Origin: Austropuccinia psidii
Taxonomy: Eukaryota; Basidiomycota; Pucciniomycetes; Pucciniales; Sphaerophragmiaceae
Direction of reading: 5' to 3'
Assembly (NCBI GenBank): GCA_023105745.1
Contig: JALGQZ010000001.1
Coordinates: forward strand, 52,017,662-52,081,661
Length of the DNA stretch: 64,000 nt
Within the stretch, counting starts at the first letter, position 1, and every line of letters begins with the position of its first letter. A program made the position numbers and the translations under genes. The notes beneath the pieces are model-generated. The model was given only the letters and a program-made list of their open reading frames with translations, was not told where the DNA came from and made no database searches. This document shows positions 48,170 through 61,163 of the stretch, piece by piece.

Positions 48170-48480
48170 TGTAATATACCAAACATATGGTGCCATATTT
48201 TGAACCAATTACACCATCTCAAAATTAATCACCAGATAAATCAGCTCAAGTGTGTGCATAATAATATTAAATTTTAGTTGATTAAAAATAAGGTTTCAAA
48301 CTATGGGCAATATACCAAACTTATGGTGCCATATCTTGATCCAACGACACCATCTTAAAATTACTAACCAGCAAAATTAGCTCAACTCTGTGCATAAACC
48401 TCAACAATGTTCAGAATAATGCAATATTCCAAACATATTTTGCAATATCTTGATTCAATGACACCATTTTAAAAGCACTC
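48170..48480. repeat. Tandem units in the U3 of LTR E, about 120-140 bp
   Basis: Three degenerate units with AATATACCAAAC.TATGGTGCC, TTGA.CCAA.GACACCAT and CAGCTCAA.TGTGTGCATAA-like words (anchors 48175, 48311, 48428). Placed upstream of the TATA box, as enhancer repeats often are. Confidence 0.65.
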
Positions 48481-48555
48481 ACACCCTAAAATACCTCAAG
48501 GTAAAATTTCTCTAATTCCCCTGTTTTTGAGTGTCTCTATGGAGGTCCCAAAGAA

Positions 48556-48567
48556 TATAAATAGAGG
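48556..48567 (+). promoter_or_regulatory. TATA box of LTR E
   Basis: TATAAATAGAGG followed by CCCTCTCTCCCTC. The same layout stands at 61101 in the second copy. Confidence 0.6.
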
Positions 48568-48716
48568 CCCTCTCTCCCTCATTTTCTCCCATTCTCATAA
48601 AAGTATTTCCCCAATAAATTGAAGTCTAGTCCCTAATCTAAAGGATTCATCCATCCCTATTCTGGTAGGATAACTAGAAAAATAAGATTATAAAGGTCAG
48701 TAGCAAAGCTCAGAAG

Positions 48717-48925
48717 CAAATATTAGTAGTCATAAATTCTTGATAAAAGAAATTATTTACATTATTAATGAAAGAGTTTAATATTGAATGAATAGTATTA
48801 TCATAATAAATATTAGTAGTCAGCAATTATTTATAAAAGAAATTATTTACAGTATTAATGAAAGAGTTTAATATTGAAGAAATAGTGTTATCAGCAGAAA
48901 TATCAGTAGTAGTCATAAATTAATT
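48717..48925. repeat. 90-bp tandem repeat, 2.3 copies
   Basis: Units 48717-48807 and 48808-48897 share AAATATTAGTAGTCA, AAAGAAATTATTTACA and ATTAATGAAAGAGTTTAA; a partial third follows. Confidence 0.8.
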
Positions 48926-49793
48926 ATCCAAGAATTCATTATTATTGGAGTTAACATGAGTTTATGTCTTATCCTCATCATTATTAAATGCTGAATCTAT
49001 CAAGGAATATATATTCCTATCAAATACATATTATCAGCTATATTTGTCATAAGATCCCTTGTAAGATGAATTAATACATATGAAACCCCACCCTTGTATT
49101 ATTAAAGAAAAAATATTCTAGTATTCTCTCCAGTATATTCTATATATTATATTCTTAGTTAACCTTATAGTCAATATCATTTACCTAAAAATATAAATCA
49201 ACACATATACTTTAGAATATCATACATCTATATTATTATATCTTATCAATACTTCAATTTATATATAAATATTACGTATAACCTGTGAGATAGTGGTATT
49301 TAGCGATTTTCCTAGATATAGTAATAATAAAAATTATTTATCTAATAATTGAGTAGGTCTAACAAAGACTTCTGAAAGTCTTCTCTAGCTGTAAAGCCAC
49401 AATTTTAAATATTGATTTGTGGGCTATTTAGGGAGATTATTTATTATATTCAGAGGGGCAGATAATAAACCTTAGCAACCTTGGTTACAGGATCATGCAG
49501 AAATTGAAAACTGTTTACTTCTTATTTCCCCCTCAAGGACTTCCTTATCCAATCCCACACTAAAAGGAGTTCCACAATGTTTTTGAAAGAGTAATTAAAT
49601 TAAGAACAAAATATTGGTGCTTAGATGACATATATAGTAATATATATCAGGTTTTTTATTTTTTTATTATACTCTTTCATTTTATTCAAATACCTTTAGC
49701 CTCAATCAGGATCAAAGCTTGATATACTGTTCTACTTTTTTCTTTCCTTGTTTTCCTGATGTAATATTAAATAATTCTTCTGTTTTATTTTTT

Positions 49794-49925
49794 ATTTATA
49801 ATTGCTAATTAGGCACCTAAACATGCAATTACATCCACTCCTCATATATGATTATAGAGGAATATCCTGGTTTTTGAGGAGTGGATGTAATTACATGTTA
49901 AGGTGCGTAATTAGCACTTATAAAT
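49794..49925. repeat. Foldback with 51-bp arms
   Basis: Left arm 49794-49844 and right arm 49875-49925 are reverse complements with four mismatches; loop 30 bases. Core word TTACATCCACTCCTCA / TGAGGAGTGGATGTAA. ATATCCTGGTTTTTG occurs once in the loop side and again just right of the foldback. Could be a MITE or the hairpin end of a larger transposon. Confidence 0.8.
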
Positions 49926-50243
49926 ATCCTGGTTTTTGGATTGGTGATTTCAAACCTAATTATGAGAGGAAAACGTAATATCTTTAATTAAATTAAACTA
50001 TTAAAATATATAGATTTAGTACTTTGAAGATTTTTAAATTTCTTTATTGATTCCTATTTTTGATTAATTATTTAACATTAATAATAATTTTCATTTCAAT
50101 TTGGGTTTTTAACTTGGAGATATTTTCTGGATTGGACTATATGAGATTCAAGTTATTTTTATTTAGCCTAATTTTTGGTATAAAAAGATTATTCTCATTT
50201 AGAATTTCATTTAGCCTCAAAATTCAAAAAAAAAGAACTTTTT

Positions 50244-52840
50244 GTATTGGATACAGTAAAAACTGTCTTAACCAATACCTGTTTGTGGACCCATTCTTCT
50301 ATGGGTCAGGATAAGCAACCCACACTAACCCTTACATGTTTCCAAAAACAATTATGTAAGAAAACTGTATAAACCTATATATATAACCTATGGCCCAATC
50401 TCCTAATGAGAGAAAATATTGACTGTATTAAATTACAGTAATTTGATCGTTTTGACAGGCAATCAATTACACAATATAAAGAAAAGAAATTTTTCTTGTT
50501 AAGCACATTATCAATGTGAATTAAGAAGATCAGGAAGCATGAATTATATTTGAAAAAATTTAGGAGGGATTTTTTTATTTCTGCTGCTTTTTTATTTAAG
50601 CTTGAGTTTTGAAATTTAGGATTCCAGATTCTTTCTTACAAGAACATAATCAATTGATTATAAAGAAGAAAAATAGTGAAAGATAATAGATATTTCATTC
50701 TGAACTTAATTAAGGGGTGGTAGTGGAAGTTTGGGCTCTTTAATCTCAGATTATTTTATTTCTTGACTATAATATTTGAATTGTTTTAGAACTTCTGCAA
50801 TTGGAATATTTTTGTATATATTTTCTTTTTAAATATTGAAAATCTCAGCTATAGGCATATAGTTGCAATTAGTAATAAGGCTAATTTATTCCAGATTATT
50901 ACACTATTTCTCCCATAATTTAGCTTTGTTCATTACTCTGAAGTTATTAAGTAATAAATTCATTTTTGGTTGAGCTTTTTATGATCACCAAATTTTTTAA
51001 AGTGGCTGGACTGATTGAATTCCATGCTAAATGGTATAGTTTCACTGCACCAATTTTGTAAATATATAATATTCATGAAAGCTATATCTGGATTAATATA
51101 TTTTACCTCTTGCAGTACTATTCCTTCATTTTACAGATAATTCGTGAATCCAATGACTCCACATGTACCACATATTTGGGTTCAAATAAAAGAATGTTGA
51201 TTTTTAATGGGCTTTGAGTGGTTATTTTTTGGCCTTTAGAATTTTGTAAAAGCTACAGTATTTACCTACCCTTTTTCTGATATTATCGTTCCACTAAATG
51301 AAACATCTCTAAAAGATGCAAATTTTTATCCAGGATTTTTTCATTGTGGTAATATTGGTAGCCATTCTGAGACCAAAGATCTCACTTGAAGTAATAAGGA
51401 AACTCAAACTAGACAATCAATAACAATGTCAATCACTCACTCAAAGTGGAAATTTGGGTAAAAGATATGGTGAATATAATATTTTTTCTTTTTATTCCAT
51501 GGTTCTGTGAGTATTGAAAGCCCCTATTGGGAGGCATACTAAAAATCATCAAATGGAATCAGAATTCCAGAGTAGAAAAGGGCTTTAAAAATGAAACACT
51601 AATCTATATATTAACTCATTCTAATCTATATTTAAGAAACAATTTTGTACAAAATTGGCTAAAAGTGGTTCTAACTGACCAACCTCAGCTTCAATGGTTT
51701 CAGAGCTTGCAGGAGATGCTTTACCAAATCATTAACTATGCTTTAGTTTTTTGCAGTTTTTGAAATGCTGCATCCATCTATTTGAGAGCTGTAGCTATTT
51801 ATTTATTGGAACACAACAGAGCTTAGTGAGGTCCATGCAGCTTTCACATATGAAATTTCCAGTTATTGTGAAACTACCTTGAATTGCCTTCTGGACCGAC
51901 TCCTATAAAGGTTTCTTGAATTTTGAATTCTTGAAAGGGATGAGAGTTTTGTAGGCTCAGTGCCACTATTTTAATTTTTGGCACAAATATCTTGTTCCTC
52001 TTTGAGTCAAAAATATATCTTTGTTTCCTTGAGCTAAGGTAAGGATAAAATTCTTGAAAGTGGAAGGCAGCGACTTTCTAGCTTTTACATGGGAATATTA
52101 CCAATTCAGAACCTCAAGCCTATGCACCAATGTTGAAAAATGTTAGTAGTTTGCATTTTTTCTACCTTCTTTTTGTTTGTATTTTCAAATTTTCTCTTTT
52201 TGTTTTTATTGGCTCCACTTTGAATTTCCCCTTGGCAAATAAAATTGATAAGCTCTTTGAGTTCCTTTTCAGTGAGCTTGAAAATGGGGTTTCTTTGACT
52301 ATTATCATTAATTAGACAATATAGAATGGCATCCCCTTTGACAAGGCTTCCTTGGTTGTCAAGAAAATTCTCTTCTTCCTATGTGAGTCCACTTCTTTTT
52401 TTTGTTTTCAATGGTTTTGTCCAATTTGTCAATTTTTTTCCAAATTGATCCAAACTTTTGCTTTATGGAAGGAATGGAGTTGATTTGGTGTGGACAAGGA
52501 TTGTACTGTTGCATTAATTAACAAAAAAATATTTACTTATGGTTCTGATTGAATAATTGAAGGAGATTCATTTGTTGAAAAATTATTTTATCACACAAAA
52601 CGAGATAAAAAAGGAGATGTTTTAAAGAAGAACTGAAAGAGATATCCTGATATGGGTGTTATTTTTAAAAAGGAAAAATCAAATCAGGGCCGCAGAGGAT
52701 AAAAATTGTCATAAAACCTCCTTGAAACCTTATGGATTATGTCCAAAAATTGGTAGAAAATTCCTAGTTTTTTGAAAATAAGACCTATGGGTTGACATGT
52801 TAAAGAGGTAATGGGTTAAGGGGTCTTTTTAAGTGCCCGC
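50244..52840. mobile_element. Possible pogo/Fot-like DNA transposon relic
   Basis: At 50244-50310 CAGTAAAAACTGTCTTAACC and GACCCATTCTTCTATGGGTC look like a transposon end with a hairpin. Near 52812-52840, AGGTAATGGGTTAAGGGGTC resembles its reverse complement. Between them only fragments, such as VVIFWPLEF near 51222-51245, recall a pogo transposase PLDV..FGPLK block. The open frames 51527-51763 and 52130-52315 are unassigned. Weak evidence. Confidence 0.25.
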
Positions 52841-53200
52841 CAACCTTGTAGACCCATCTTCCACGGGCTTACATAGTGTCTACTGTACAGTGACCTTTAA
52901 TTTATATGCAAATAAACAAAATACAGGAAGGGAACTGTATTTTTTTCTTCTGTGCAGTTGGAATCTCACACTCATGGGGCAGTTTTTTTCTATGTCGGAT
53001 GCAAAAGAACTTTCTTTTCTATAACTACATGTAAACAAGAATTTTGATTTTAAAAAAGTGTAAATAGAATTTTCAGAACAAAACAATGTGCCAGAAAATA
53101 ACAAAAAAGCTTGACAAGACATGAGAAAAGCCATAAGAAAAAAAAGTAAACAATAAATGATTTATTTTTTGCTGTCATAAAATTAATAATACACTCACTA
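52841..53200. other. No gene seen
   Basis: AT-rich with GACCCATCTTCCACGGG near 52853. Overlapping short frames on both strands (52833-53134) have no motif. Confidence 0.4.
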
Positions 53201-55314
53201 GCTGTGAATGGAGGTTCTAGAAAGAAGCTGGACCTCTATTTTCTATGTTATTGGGTAGAGGAGATCATTCAGGAAGTAAGAATTGAAATTGGTCTACACA
53301 GAGTTAATTTTTAATTTTACTATGAAACTAATAATTAAATTAAGATCACCTTAATGATCTTAATGTCTGTTTTTATTTATAATAAAAACCACTCTACTAA
53401 TATTAAGAAATTAATATTCAAAAAATAAAGAAGTAACTTTAAAACAATAAAATTATAAATGATATATATTTCTATAAATATACATTAATTCAATAATAAT
53501 AATATTACAAATATCCATCATTTTGAATAATTATTTTTTATCACCAATATAACAATAATAATAGTAAAATTACTTTACTAGAATTAATTTAACATTGAAA
53601 TAAATTATTTAGAAATGAATGACTATAACATTATGACAATATTATTCAAAAACTAATTAATAAAAGAGAAAGGAAAATAGAAAAATACCTACTGTTCAAT
53701 AAGAAACTATTATTTTCATAAAAATGAGTCAAAAATAGTATTTGAAAGTTAATTTATAAGTGAATCTTTCAGAAATATAAATAAGAGCGGATTCAATTGA
53801 GAGAAACACATATTCAATAATATAAATAGATTTATTAATTTATAATAAAGTGTTGTTATTTCAAAAAATAACAATTGCAAGATTCTTTACATTTTGTTAC
53901 AATAAAACTAATGTATTAAAATTCCTTATTAGAAATATTTATTAAATTTATTATACTATACTTAAGCCTGGTTGAATTCTTAAGATTTTTGAGATTGTTG
54001 AGGGGTCTTTTTATACTAAATAAAGTATTAATAATGGATCAAGAGTACTAATATTACCTTACACCCCCAGAAAGCTCTCAATATGCTTGATATAGAGTTT
54101 AAACACTAATTTTAATCTTCCCACAAGGTTTTAATGGTATTTTCAAGGGATATAAAGCCAAGAAAAGTTCATGTGATAAAATAAGTGAATAAATAATTTC
54201 TAATGAACTTTTTTTAGCTTATTTAAACTTGATTTGATGTTATGAGCTCATTTTCATTAGATTTTTCAAACTTTTGCCCCAATTTTGATGATGATAAGGA
54301 TTCCTAAAGTTCAATTTCAAACAGACCCAGATTTTGTTTTCTGTGTATTCTTACTTAAAATATAACAATTGATCTTTTGGGAAATTTTCATCATTAAGCA
54401 GAAATGTTCTACTTATCAGGTAATTTGAATTTAATTTTCACAATATCAAGAAATTAGGTTTCTTTCACTATATGTGAAGCTTCTTCCATTTTACATATGA
54501 GCACTTGAAAATTTGTGTGATTAAGCTTGAGAATGTAGGCCTTAATATACTCAATTTTCATGAAAATCTATAAGTAAAAAATGTTTAAATTACGGGGAAG
54601 ACTTAAGTTTTAACTCAAACTTCTAACTTTAATATGTTTTTACATTTCAAATATTAATTTGAGCTTAACTTATTTAAGAGGTTTCAGCTTCTAATCAAAG
54701 TTAAAACCTCATCTGAAACTGCAATTGGCTTCAGAGCCATAATTAAGGTTGGCCAAATTCCAAAAGCACTCTATGCAGAGCCAAAAATGTGAGTGCTCTG
54801 GAACCTTTTACCAGAATCCCCTTGTACCACCTTCCTTTGTGGGTTTTTTCCCTTTTTATTCATTAAAAGCCATAATATGGCCTTTTTAGCTTATTTTTTA
54901 CAAAGTACCTACAGGATTTACCACCTGTATGGTAAATCCAAGGCTAAATTCAAAACTACACACCACGCCTTAATTTTACTACTTTTTTGGTAAGATAGTT
55001 TATACATTTTGTAACTTTATTTTAGCTTAACTGTAATAGATTTTAATAAAAATGAAAACCTCCTAAACTTACACTGAAATTGTTTTTTGGATTTTGCAGG
55101 CCAAAATATTGAATTTATAGTATAATACCCTATTGTATGACCCTAAGTAAAATTGGATGGATAATCTAATGGTTTAATAAAACTTATATATAAACTCATT
55201 ACCTAAATGTTTAATTTTATATTTCTATATTTAAAGAAAATTTTAATTAAACTAAGTTTTTAGTGAGGAATTTGTGAGTCCTTTGGGAATGTAAAATATC
55301 CCTCAGGGCTCACA
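53200..55314 (-). mobile_element. Diverged family C LTR
   Basis: Starts on minus TGTGAGCCCTGAGGGATATT at 55314; its first 43 bases refold as in other C LTRs (TGTGAGTCCTTTGGGA pairing with TATCCCTCAGGGCTCACA). The 53350-53960 part is nearly pure A/T like the LTR C middle. The inner end could not be located. Confidence 0.4.
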
Positions 55315-55329
55315 GTTAATGACATGTTG

Positions 55330-56080
55330 TAGCTCTTTCAGAATCTTTGGTTGGTAGAAATAACTGATTTGAATCTTAATTTTCTTCCCTACATTTTAAA
55401 TGGGCCTCAAGTCTGGTGAATGTTCTGGTCAATTGAGTTTCCTAATTTTTTTTCCAATTTGTCTAATGAGTTCTTTCTTGTATGATGTGGATAGGGGTTT
55501 GATTTTGCATAAGAGGAGGTTCCATCCCTGAGTTTAGTGGGCCTTTTTTATCCAGGCTATGAATGTAAGAACACTCATTCAATAAAGCTTTTGAATAATT
55601 TTTGGCTAAAGTCAACCATCTGTTCAAAACGCCAATGGCAGTTTAATAACTGCACAAAAGGCCCCCACACCATATCCCTTTTACAATGCAATCAATGGGT
55701 TACTGCAAGATTTCCCAATAACCATTTATCTTGTGGTTTCTTCCATACATGAACATCATAAGCTTTTTCTCCAGGTTTCAATGTGGAATTTTTCATCCAT
55801 ATTACCTTGGCTCAATAGTTGTGGGCTTGGGAAAATTCAAGGCTTTATTTGAAATCTTGAGTGCATAGATATGGCTTTTTGGGAGTGATTCAAGATTCAT
55901 TACCCAGATTATGAATTTATTTCTGAATCATTCAGGTGGAGACTATATTAGTCGTCAGCTCAGTAACCTGTGCTATAGCTAATCAGAAGCCAAGCTCTTA
56001 GCCTTTAAATTTGGTCATTATGGTAGGTATTCCTTTCTTCTTTTGGGTTTTCACTATGCCAACCCACTCAAATTCCTTCA
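55330..56080 (-). pseudogene. Tc1/mariner-type transposase relic
   Basis: On minus, in order: NLGNES.ITPKKPYLCT (about 55925-55880), VIWMKNSTLKPGEKAYDVHVWKKP (about 55800-55740; the usual IWTDEST box), KRDMVWGPF (about 55685), PLMQNQTPIH (about 55520; usual MQDNAPIH) and PEHSPDLRPI-stop-NV (about 55430-55392; usual WPxxSPDLNPIENVW). The catalytic Asp positions are largely lost and there are many stops and shifts. Terminal repeats not identified. Confidence 0.7.
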
Positions 56081-56359
56081 CTGCATCATTGGAAGTCATC
56101 ATAAGAATCACTCCTAGTTTGATAGTGAGTCAAAAGGGGAGTTCTTTTTTGTGAATCCCAGAAAGAAATCCTCTGGTATCAATATTTAGGTAAAGAATCA
56201 AATTCCAAATAAAAAATAATAAATATAAATCGTTAAATAAGAAATTTACCATCATAGATAAATTTTCCAATTTAATATAGAATTTTTTCATTGCCATTAG
56301 AGCTATATTGGGACATCTAGAGCAAATATTGTGATTAATGGCCATATTTTATGTGGTTA

Positions 56360-56791
56360 AAGTTGATTTGGGTAGAAATAACGATAATAAATGAAAAGAA
56401 AAAAAACAAATACAATAAAAGAAAATACTTGAAAAAATCTCAAGTTCAAATTGTACTAAACCCAGTGCCCATGTATTTTTTCACCATCAAGGAAGGACCC
56501 AAGCCCTAACCCTGCTGGAATCCTCAAGAGTTGTAACTCACATTCATTTTCTCTTCCAGCCTCCTGGGATCAACTGGGAACTACCATTTCTATTTCTCCA
56601 AAAATCCCAGTAATTGGGGTGTTTTCTTTTTCCTCAACATTTCTCCCTTTTTTTACTCCAATGTATACTTTTCAATCACTTATATCTCTTATTTCTCCAT
56701 TAATCTCCCTTTTTTAATTACCATATTTTTTCGCATTTATTTTTTCCTGGAATTATTTTTTGTTGAATAATTGAATATTCTTTTTTTTAAA
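56360..56791. other. Upstream part of the hAT element
   Basis: A-rich then pyrimidine-rich sequence with no gene. Probably the 5' non-coding end of the hAT copy; a terminal repeat was not found. Confidence 0.35.
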
Positions 56792-58678
56792 ATGTCTTCA
56801 GAAACCTCCTCACCTTTCTCCACCCCTAGAATTAATGACACTGAGCCCACCACCTTGCCATCAACTGCTTACCAAAACCCAGAAACAATTTTGGGCTTGG
56901 ATTAATTTTTCCAATGTTGACAACCATTATTCTCAATTTTCATTTTTTCACCTATTAGGAAAATCTTGAAACAAAAACTCAAGAAAGACTAAACAGGCAG
57001 AATCAAATTAATGAGAAAGAACTTACATCTTTTTCATTTTTTTTTCTAATTCCAAAATGATTTCATCCCCACTTGCAAAATGTAGCTCCATTTCTTTCAT
57101 TCTCTTCTGAATATGATTTTTGACTGGATCCCTGAAGACAGCCTTGGTTCATTTTATATTTGATTCCCACTTATCACTGTCAATTACAAAATCTCAAGCC
57201 TTCTCAGCTCTTTTGAAGCGTTGCAATCCATAATTTCCAGAAATTTTAGTCTGTTAAGAAAAGCTAATGGCTCACTTAACAAATATTTATCTTTACTATC
57301 AAGGATTAATTTGAAATTTACTCATAAGAAACGAAATTCATGTTTTATTTAAAAAATATGGATTGGAAACTCTAAGAATGATGACTTACTTGGCTATTAC
57401 TTCTCATTTAATTGATTCTTAATTTAAACTTACTTCTATTATTTTAAGGTTGTCCAAAATTGAAGGTATGTCATAATTTTTTTTCTGATTTCATTTCCCC
57501 CAACCTTTGATTTCTGATTCACACAGGTAATGCCTCAGGAGCCTCACTTGCAGCTCAGTTCCTCACCATCACCTGGAATTTATATCTATACAAGAAAATC
57601 CTCTACATCAAAACCAACGTATGGCCCAGAATATTAAAGCAATCTGTGAGTGCTTCTGTTAAAAGGATCATGCATTTGGGTGCATGGTTCATACCAGTCA
57701 CCTTGTGACACAAAATGTACTTAAGGCCCTTAGAACTGACCCAATTAACACATCTACTCCAGTAGGCAATAATTAACTCAATTAAATTTCCATTCCCTGC
57801 TTTATCAACCCACCTAATGGCCTAAAATTAGGTTAAGAATTGATCATAGGTAATATCAGTCAACTGGAATTATAGGTATCCCAAAGCCCCCAAAGAAATG
57901 ATAAACTTATTAAAACTGTGAATCTAGTCTATGCCCCCCTCTCAAGTTCCAGTTTGATGGAACTCCACTTATGAGATTTTAAATTGGGACTTAGTTTTTA
58001 AGGATTCTTATAGTAAATTTTGTACCCCAAATTCATTGTCATTGTATTGAATATCCTCTTGAATGTCAGAAGGCCAAACTCATGGTACCTTATTTGAGAC
58101 ACTCTATGAAGAAACCCTGCTGATATGTGGTTCTGCTTACCCAACAATTAATCAGGCCTTACCTTTATAGATATTGCTTAGTGAAGATATCAAAAAGGTA
58201 AGATTTTTCATGAAAAGACAAATCATAAACTAATATCTGGATATTAGGAATTGGACCAGTATGATTTTGAAGCCATGAAATTACTCAAAAAAGTTGAAAA
58301 TACATCACTATGCTCCTCAGAAAGATCCCAGTCATCTTTGCTTCTATACTTTATCCAAGACTGAAGCACACTTTTTTCTTGAATAGAAATTAAACCATTT
58401 TTTAATTTGTCACAACATCAACACAATTTGTGAAAAGGCTTGAAGAGGAAGAAAAGAAGTTTTTCAGTACTCAAGATTTTGAACCACATTATACTGTTGT
58501 TGAGACGTTGATACACTTATTGGACAAGCTGTACCCATCTGCAACACATGAAGGAAGCACTTTGGAAATTGAACTGAAAGTGTATTTTGAAAAAATTCCT
58601 GAACCAAAAGACACAGATATTCTCCTCTTCTGGAAGCTTCAAGGTAAACTACTTCCCATAATCGCTCTGATAGATTAA
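56792..58678 (+). pseudogene. hAT-family transposase relic
   Basis: Begins ATG 56792 (MSSETSSPFSTPRINDTEP). Later pieces in order: GCMVHTSHLVTQNVLKALRTD (about 57683-57745, the C.xH..NL region), WNSTYEILNWDLVFKDSYSKFC (57958-58023, the hAT signature), LFETLYEETLLICGSAYPTINQALP (about 58093-58165), VIFASILYPRLKHTFF (about 58332-58380) and the C-terminal dimerisation domain STLEIELKVYFEKIPEPKDTDILLFWK (58555-58640). Stops and frame changes throughout; the BED zinc finger is not visible and 57000-57250 is unassigned. Inactive. Confidence 0.8.
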
Positions 58679-59060
58679 AATTATTTATCAATACTTTCCC
58701 AAAGCACACCATCAGAACAAGGTTTTGTGGGTTTTAGAATAATTCTCATATGAATGTGCTTCACTCACACATAGTCATATCAAGCAGCTGGCATGAGTAA
58801 AGGAATTTGCATTTACAGTTGGTTTAATATTTGATGAGGCTTAGTAATAACAGCTTATTTGTTTTGTTTTTTTGTTTTTTTCTTCTTTATTTTTTCCTCA
58901 AATAATACATGTTTTTTATAAGCTTTACTTTAAAATACCATGCCTAATCCCTATTTGCATTGATGGAAATTAGCTGATAAAAAATTATATCCTGAGTCTA
59001 AATCTCATTTTATCCACCCATGGGAGATCCCTAAACCACTGGGATCAGGTGCTGGGGTTA
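58679..59060. other. No gene seen
   Basis: AT-rich; includes a T-run block near 58860. The last bases (GGTGCTGGGGTTA) could be a worn polypurine tract before the next LTR. Confidence 0.4.
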
Positions 59061-59777
59061 CGTCACAGCCACTATCAGGGGGAAATGGTATGCAGTCATA
59101 TATTTACTACTACTAACCAAACCAAAAAAATAGGTGGTTCCAATGAGCATTCAGCATCAGCACCTTCCTTGAAGAACTCAATGCAGTATGGAATTCCCCA
59201 TACATCCTTTTATTATTCATACAGGCTGTGTTCACTAAATACAGTCTTGGATTCATCAATCTGAAATTTTATGATTGCTAAATCTCACCACACCTCCTGT
59301 ACATACCCTGTGCATTTATGCTGGGCCTGTAAAGATGAATTCAATTCCTCTTTCAGAATTTCTCACTTTTCGGAACTGGGCTGGTGGATTCTCACATATA
59401 CCAGCCCCTCTTCCTCCCTCTGGGTAACTTTCCCCAGTTAACTAATCTATTGGATTTATTATTAATAAATATTTTTTCTTACTTATTGAGTTATTATATT
59501 TATCAATTATAATTTAGTCCTTGCATCTTCCTCACCCATTCAGTAGAGTTGTGGTGTCCATATTCTTATTAACCCCTCTCTTTCCTTCTGAAAGGTTGAA
59601 ACAGTGTACTTGGACATGTTTTTAGTTGGCTCTGTTATTTCTTATTGATTTCTTATTCATTTCTTGTAAGTAATATTAGCTAATTCACATAATGCATGGT
59701 CTCTTTGATTACCCATTCTAAGCGCTCTGCAAGTTAGTCCCAGTTTACTGGGTGCCAGGCCCTCTTCACTTAGAAGA
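59061..59777 (+). mobile_element. Diverged family B LTR
   Basis: Matches 15861-16602: CACTATCAGGGGGAAA, the TACAG/CTGTA block, CTCACATATACCAGCCCCTC, CCCAGTTAACTAATCTATTGG and CCAGGCCCTCTTCACTTAGAAGA. The first base is C for T and the last dozen bases are missing. Confidence 0.8.
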
Positions 59778-60009
59778 TTGTTGTGGTATTCCATACCAAG
59801 TATACCAGTTTCAAGCTTACCAATAAAACAAAAGGAAAACAAAATGATAAAACAATTGCACAAAGCATATTTACATTTTCCAAATACAGGCTTCACACAG
59901 AAATATACAATACACAGCCTTAAGATCTTATCACATAGTGTCTCCATACCAGGAAATCTTTTATCCCCAAAAATGTCTGAAAATACTCAAAGCACACAGC
60001 TTTATGCAG

Positions 60010-61040
60010 AAGAATTTCAATACAAACAGTAGATTATCACAAAATTTCTCCACCATATTGCATCATCAATGAAAAATTAAGCATTTCAAAGGAGTTAATC
60101 TAAATACAGTTATATGAAGACGGACCACAGCATCAGAGCTGTATTTTCCCCACCTTCATTCAATAGAAAGAATAAATACCTCAAGGTTATGCAGAAAATT
60201 ATAATATATTTTCCAAGAACAAAATTTTTATAAGTAATATGAATACACATCAAACTTGATATAAATGATTCAATCTCCTTATGAAATGATACAATACTAA
60301 AATAAAATCACCTGCATATTTCCCTCAAGACTGAATATCAAAGTTAAAGTTAGTAATTAATTCAATACAGAAAAATAGAAACAAAACTACTTTCCCCACC
60401 TTCAAAAAACTCTCACCAGCCAAATTATCTCAAAGACATCACATAATCTTGATAAAAAAATAAAACCACCAGCATATTTACCTCAAGACTGAATAACAAA
60501 GCTAAAATTATTAATTATTTGGATACAGCAAAATAGAAACAAAACTACTTTCCCCACCTCCAAGAAAACATAACCAGCCAAATTATCTCAAATACATCAC
60601 ATGATTTAGATAATAAATAAAACCGCCAGCATAAATTTCTCAAATATATTATATTACTAGAAGAAATTTCAATTTTCAGAAGCTGTACTTTCTCCACTTT
60701 CTTGGAAAAAATAAAATAGAACAAGCCAAATCATCTCAATGACCTCCCATGACTCTGATAAGAAAAAGAACCAACAGCATAATTCTCTCAGAAAATACAT
60801 AACAAAGTCACCAGAAAGAAAATCTCACCAGCCAAATTCTTTCAAATGTGTAATATTAGTAGAAGAAATTTCAGTTTTCAGAAGCGGTATTTTCTCCACT
60901 TTCTTGGCAAAAAATAAAACCTCACCAGCCAAATCATCTCAGTGACCTCACACGACTCGGAGAAGAAAAAGAACCACCAGCATAATTTTCTCAGAAAACA
61001 CATTGCTACACTAAAACTACACGGATCCCCAGCTAAAACC
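60010..61040. repeat. Degenerate tandem array in the U3 of LTR E
   Basis: Units of roughly 100-165 bp marked by CTCACCAGCCAAAT (60413, 60572, 60722, 60828, 60922), CCACCAGCATA-type words and TTTCCCCACC/TTTCTCCACTTTC. The unit differs from that in the copy at 47482. Confidence 0.7.
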
Positions 61041-61100
61041 TCTCAACTATAATTTTTTCTGATTACCCTGTTTTGAGAAGCTTTATGGAGGCCCATAAGC

Positions 61101-61113
61101 TATAAATAGAGGT
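61101..61113 (+). promoter_or_regulatory. TATA box of second LTR E
   Basis: TATAAATAGAGGT followed by CCTCTCTCAC; same arrangement as 48556. Confidence 0.6.
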
Positions 61114-61163
61114 CCTCTCTCACTAATTTTTCCCATCATCATGGAAAAAGTTCCCACTATCCA

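Larger units (their letters stand above)
47482..49550 (+). mobile_element. Family E LTR
   Basis: Starts TGTGGTATTCCATACC, shared with 59782. Contains degenerate tandem units (48170-48480), a TATA box at 48556 and after it AT-rich sequence with a 90-bp tandem repeat. The right end is uncertain; ATCCCACA near 49548 is a possible terminus complementary to TGTGG. Confidence 0.55.
59782..61163 (+). mobile_element. Family E LTR, cut by element M2
   Basis: Starts TGTGGTATTCCATACC as at 47482, ends abruptly at 61163 where the M2 LTR begins (flank ATCCA). Contains a long degenerate repeat array and a TATA box. Its remainder should lie right of M2, outside the window. Confidence 0.7.

Noticed and set aside
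50060..50314. 84-codon frame rich in Phe/Ile/Leu, possible membrane protein
   Set aside because: Composition is what AT-rich DNA gives; it ends in the putative transposon terminus and has no signal or motif.
49930..53150. Search for tRNA or small RNA genes
   Set aside because: No cloverleaf with A/B box sequence was seen; the GACCCAT..ATGGGTC hairpin near 50287 is too short and sits in a transposon-like end.
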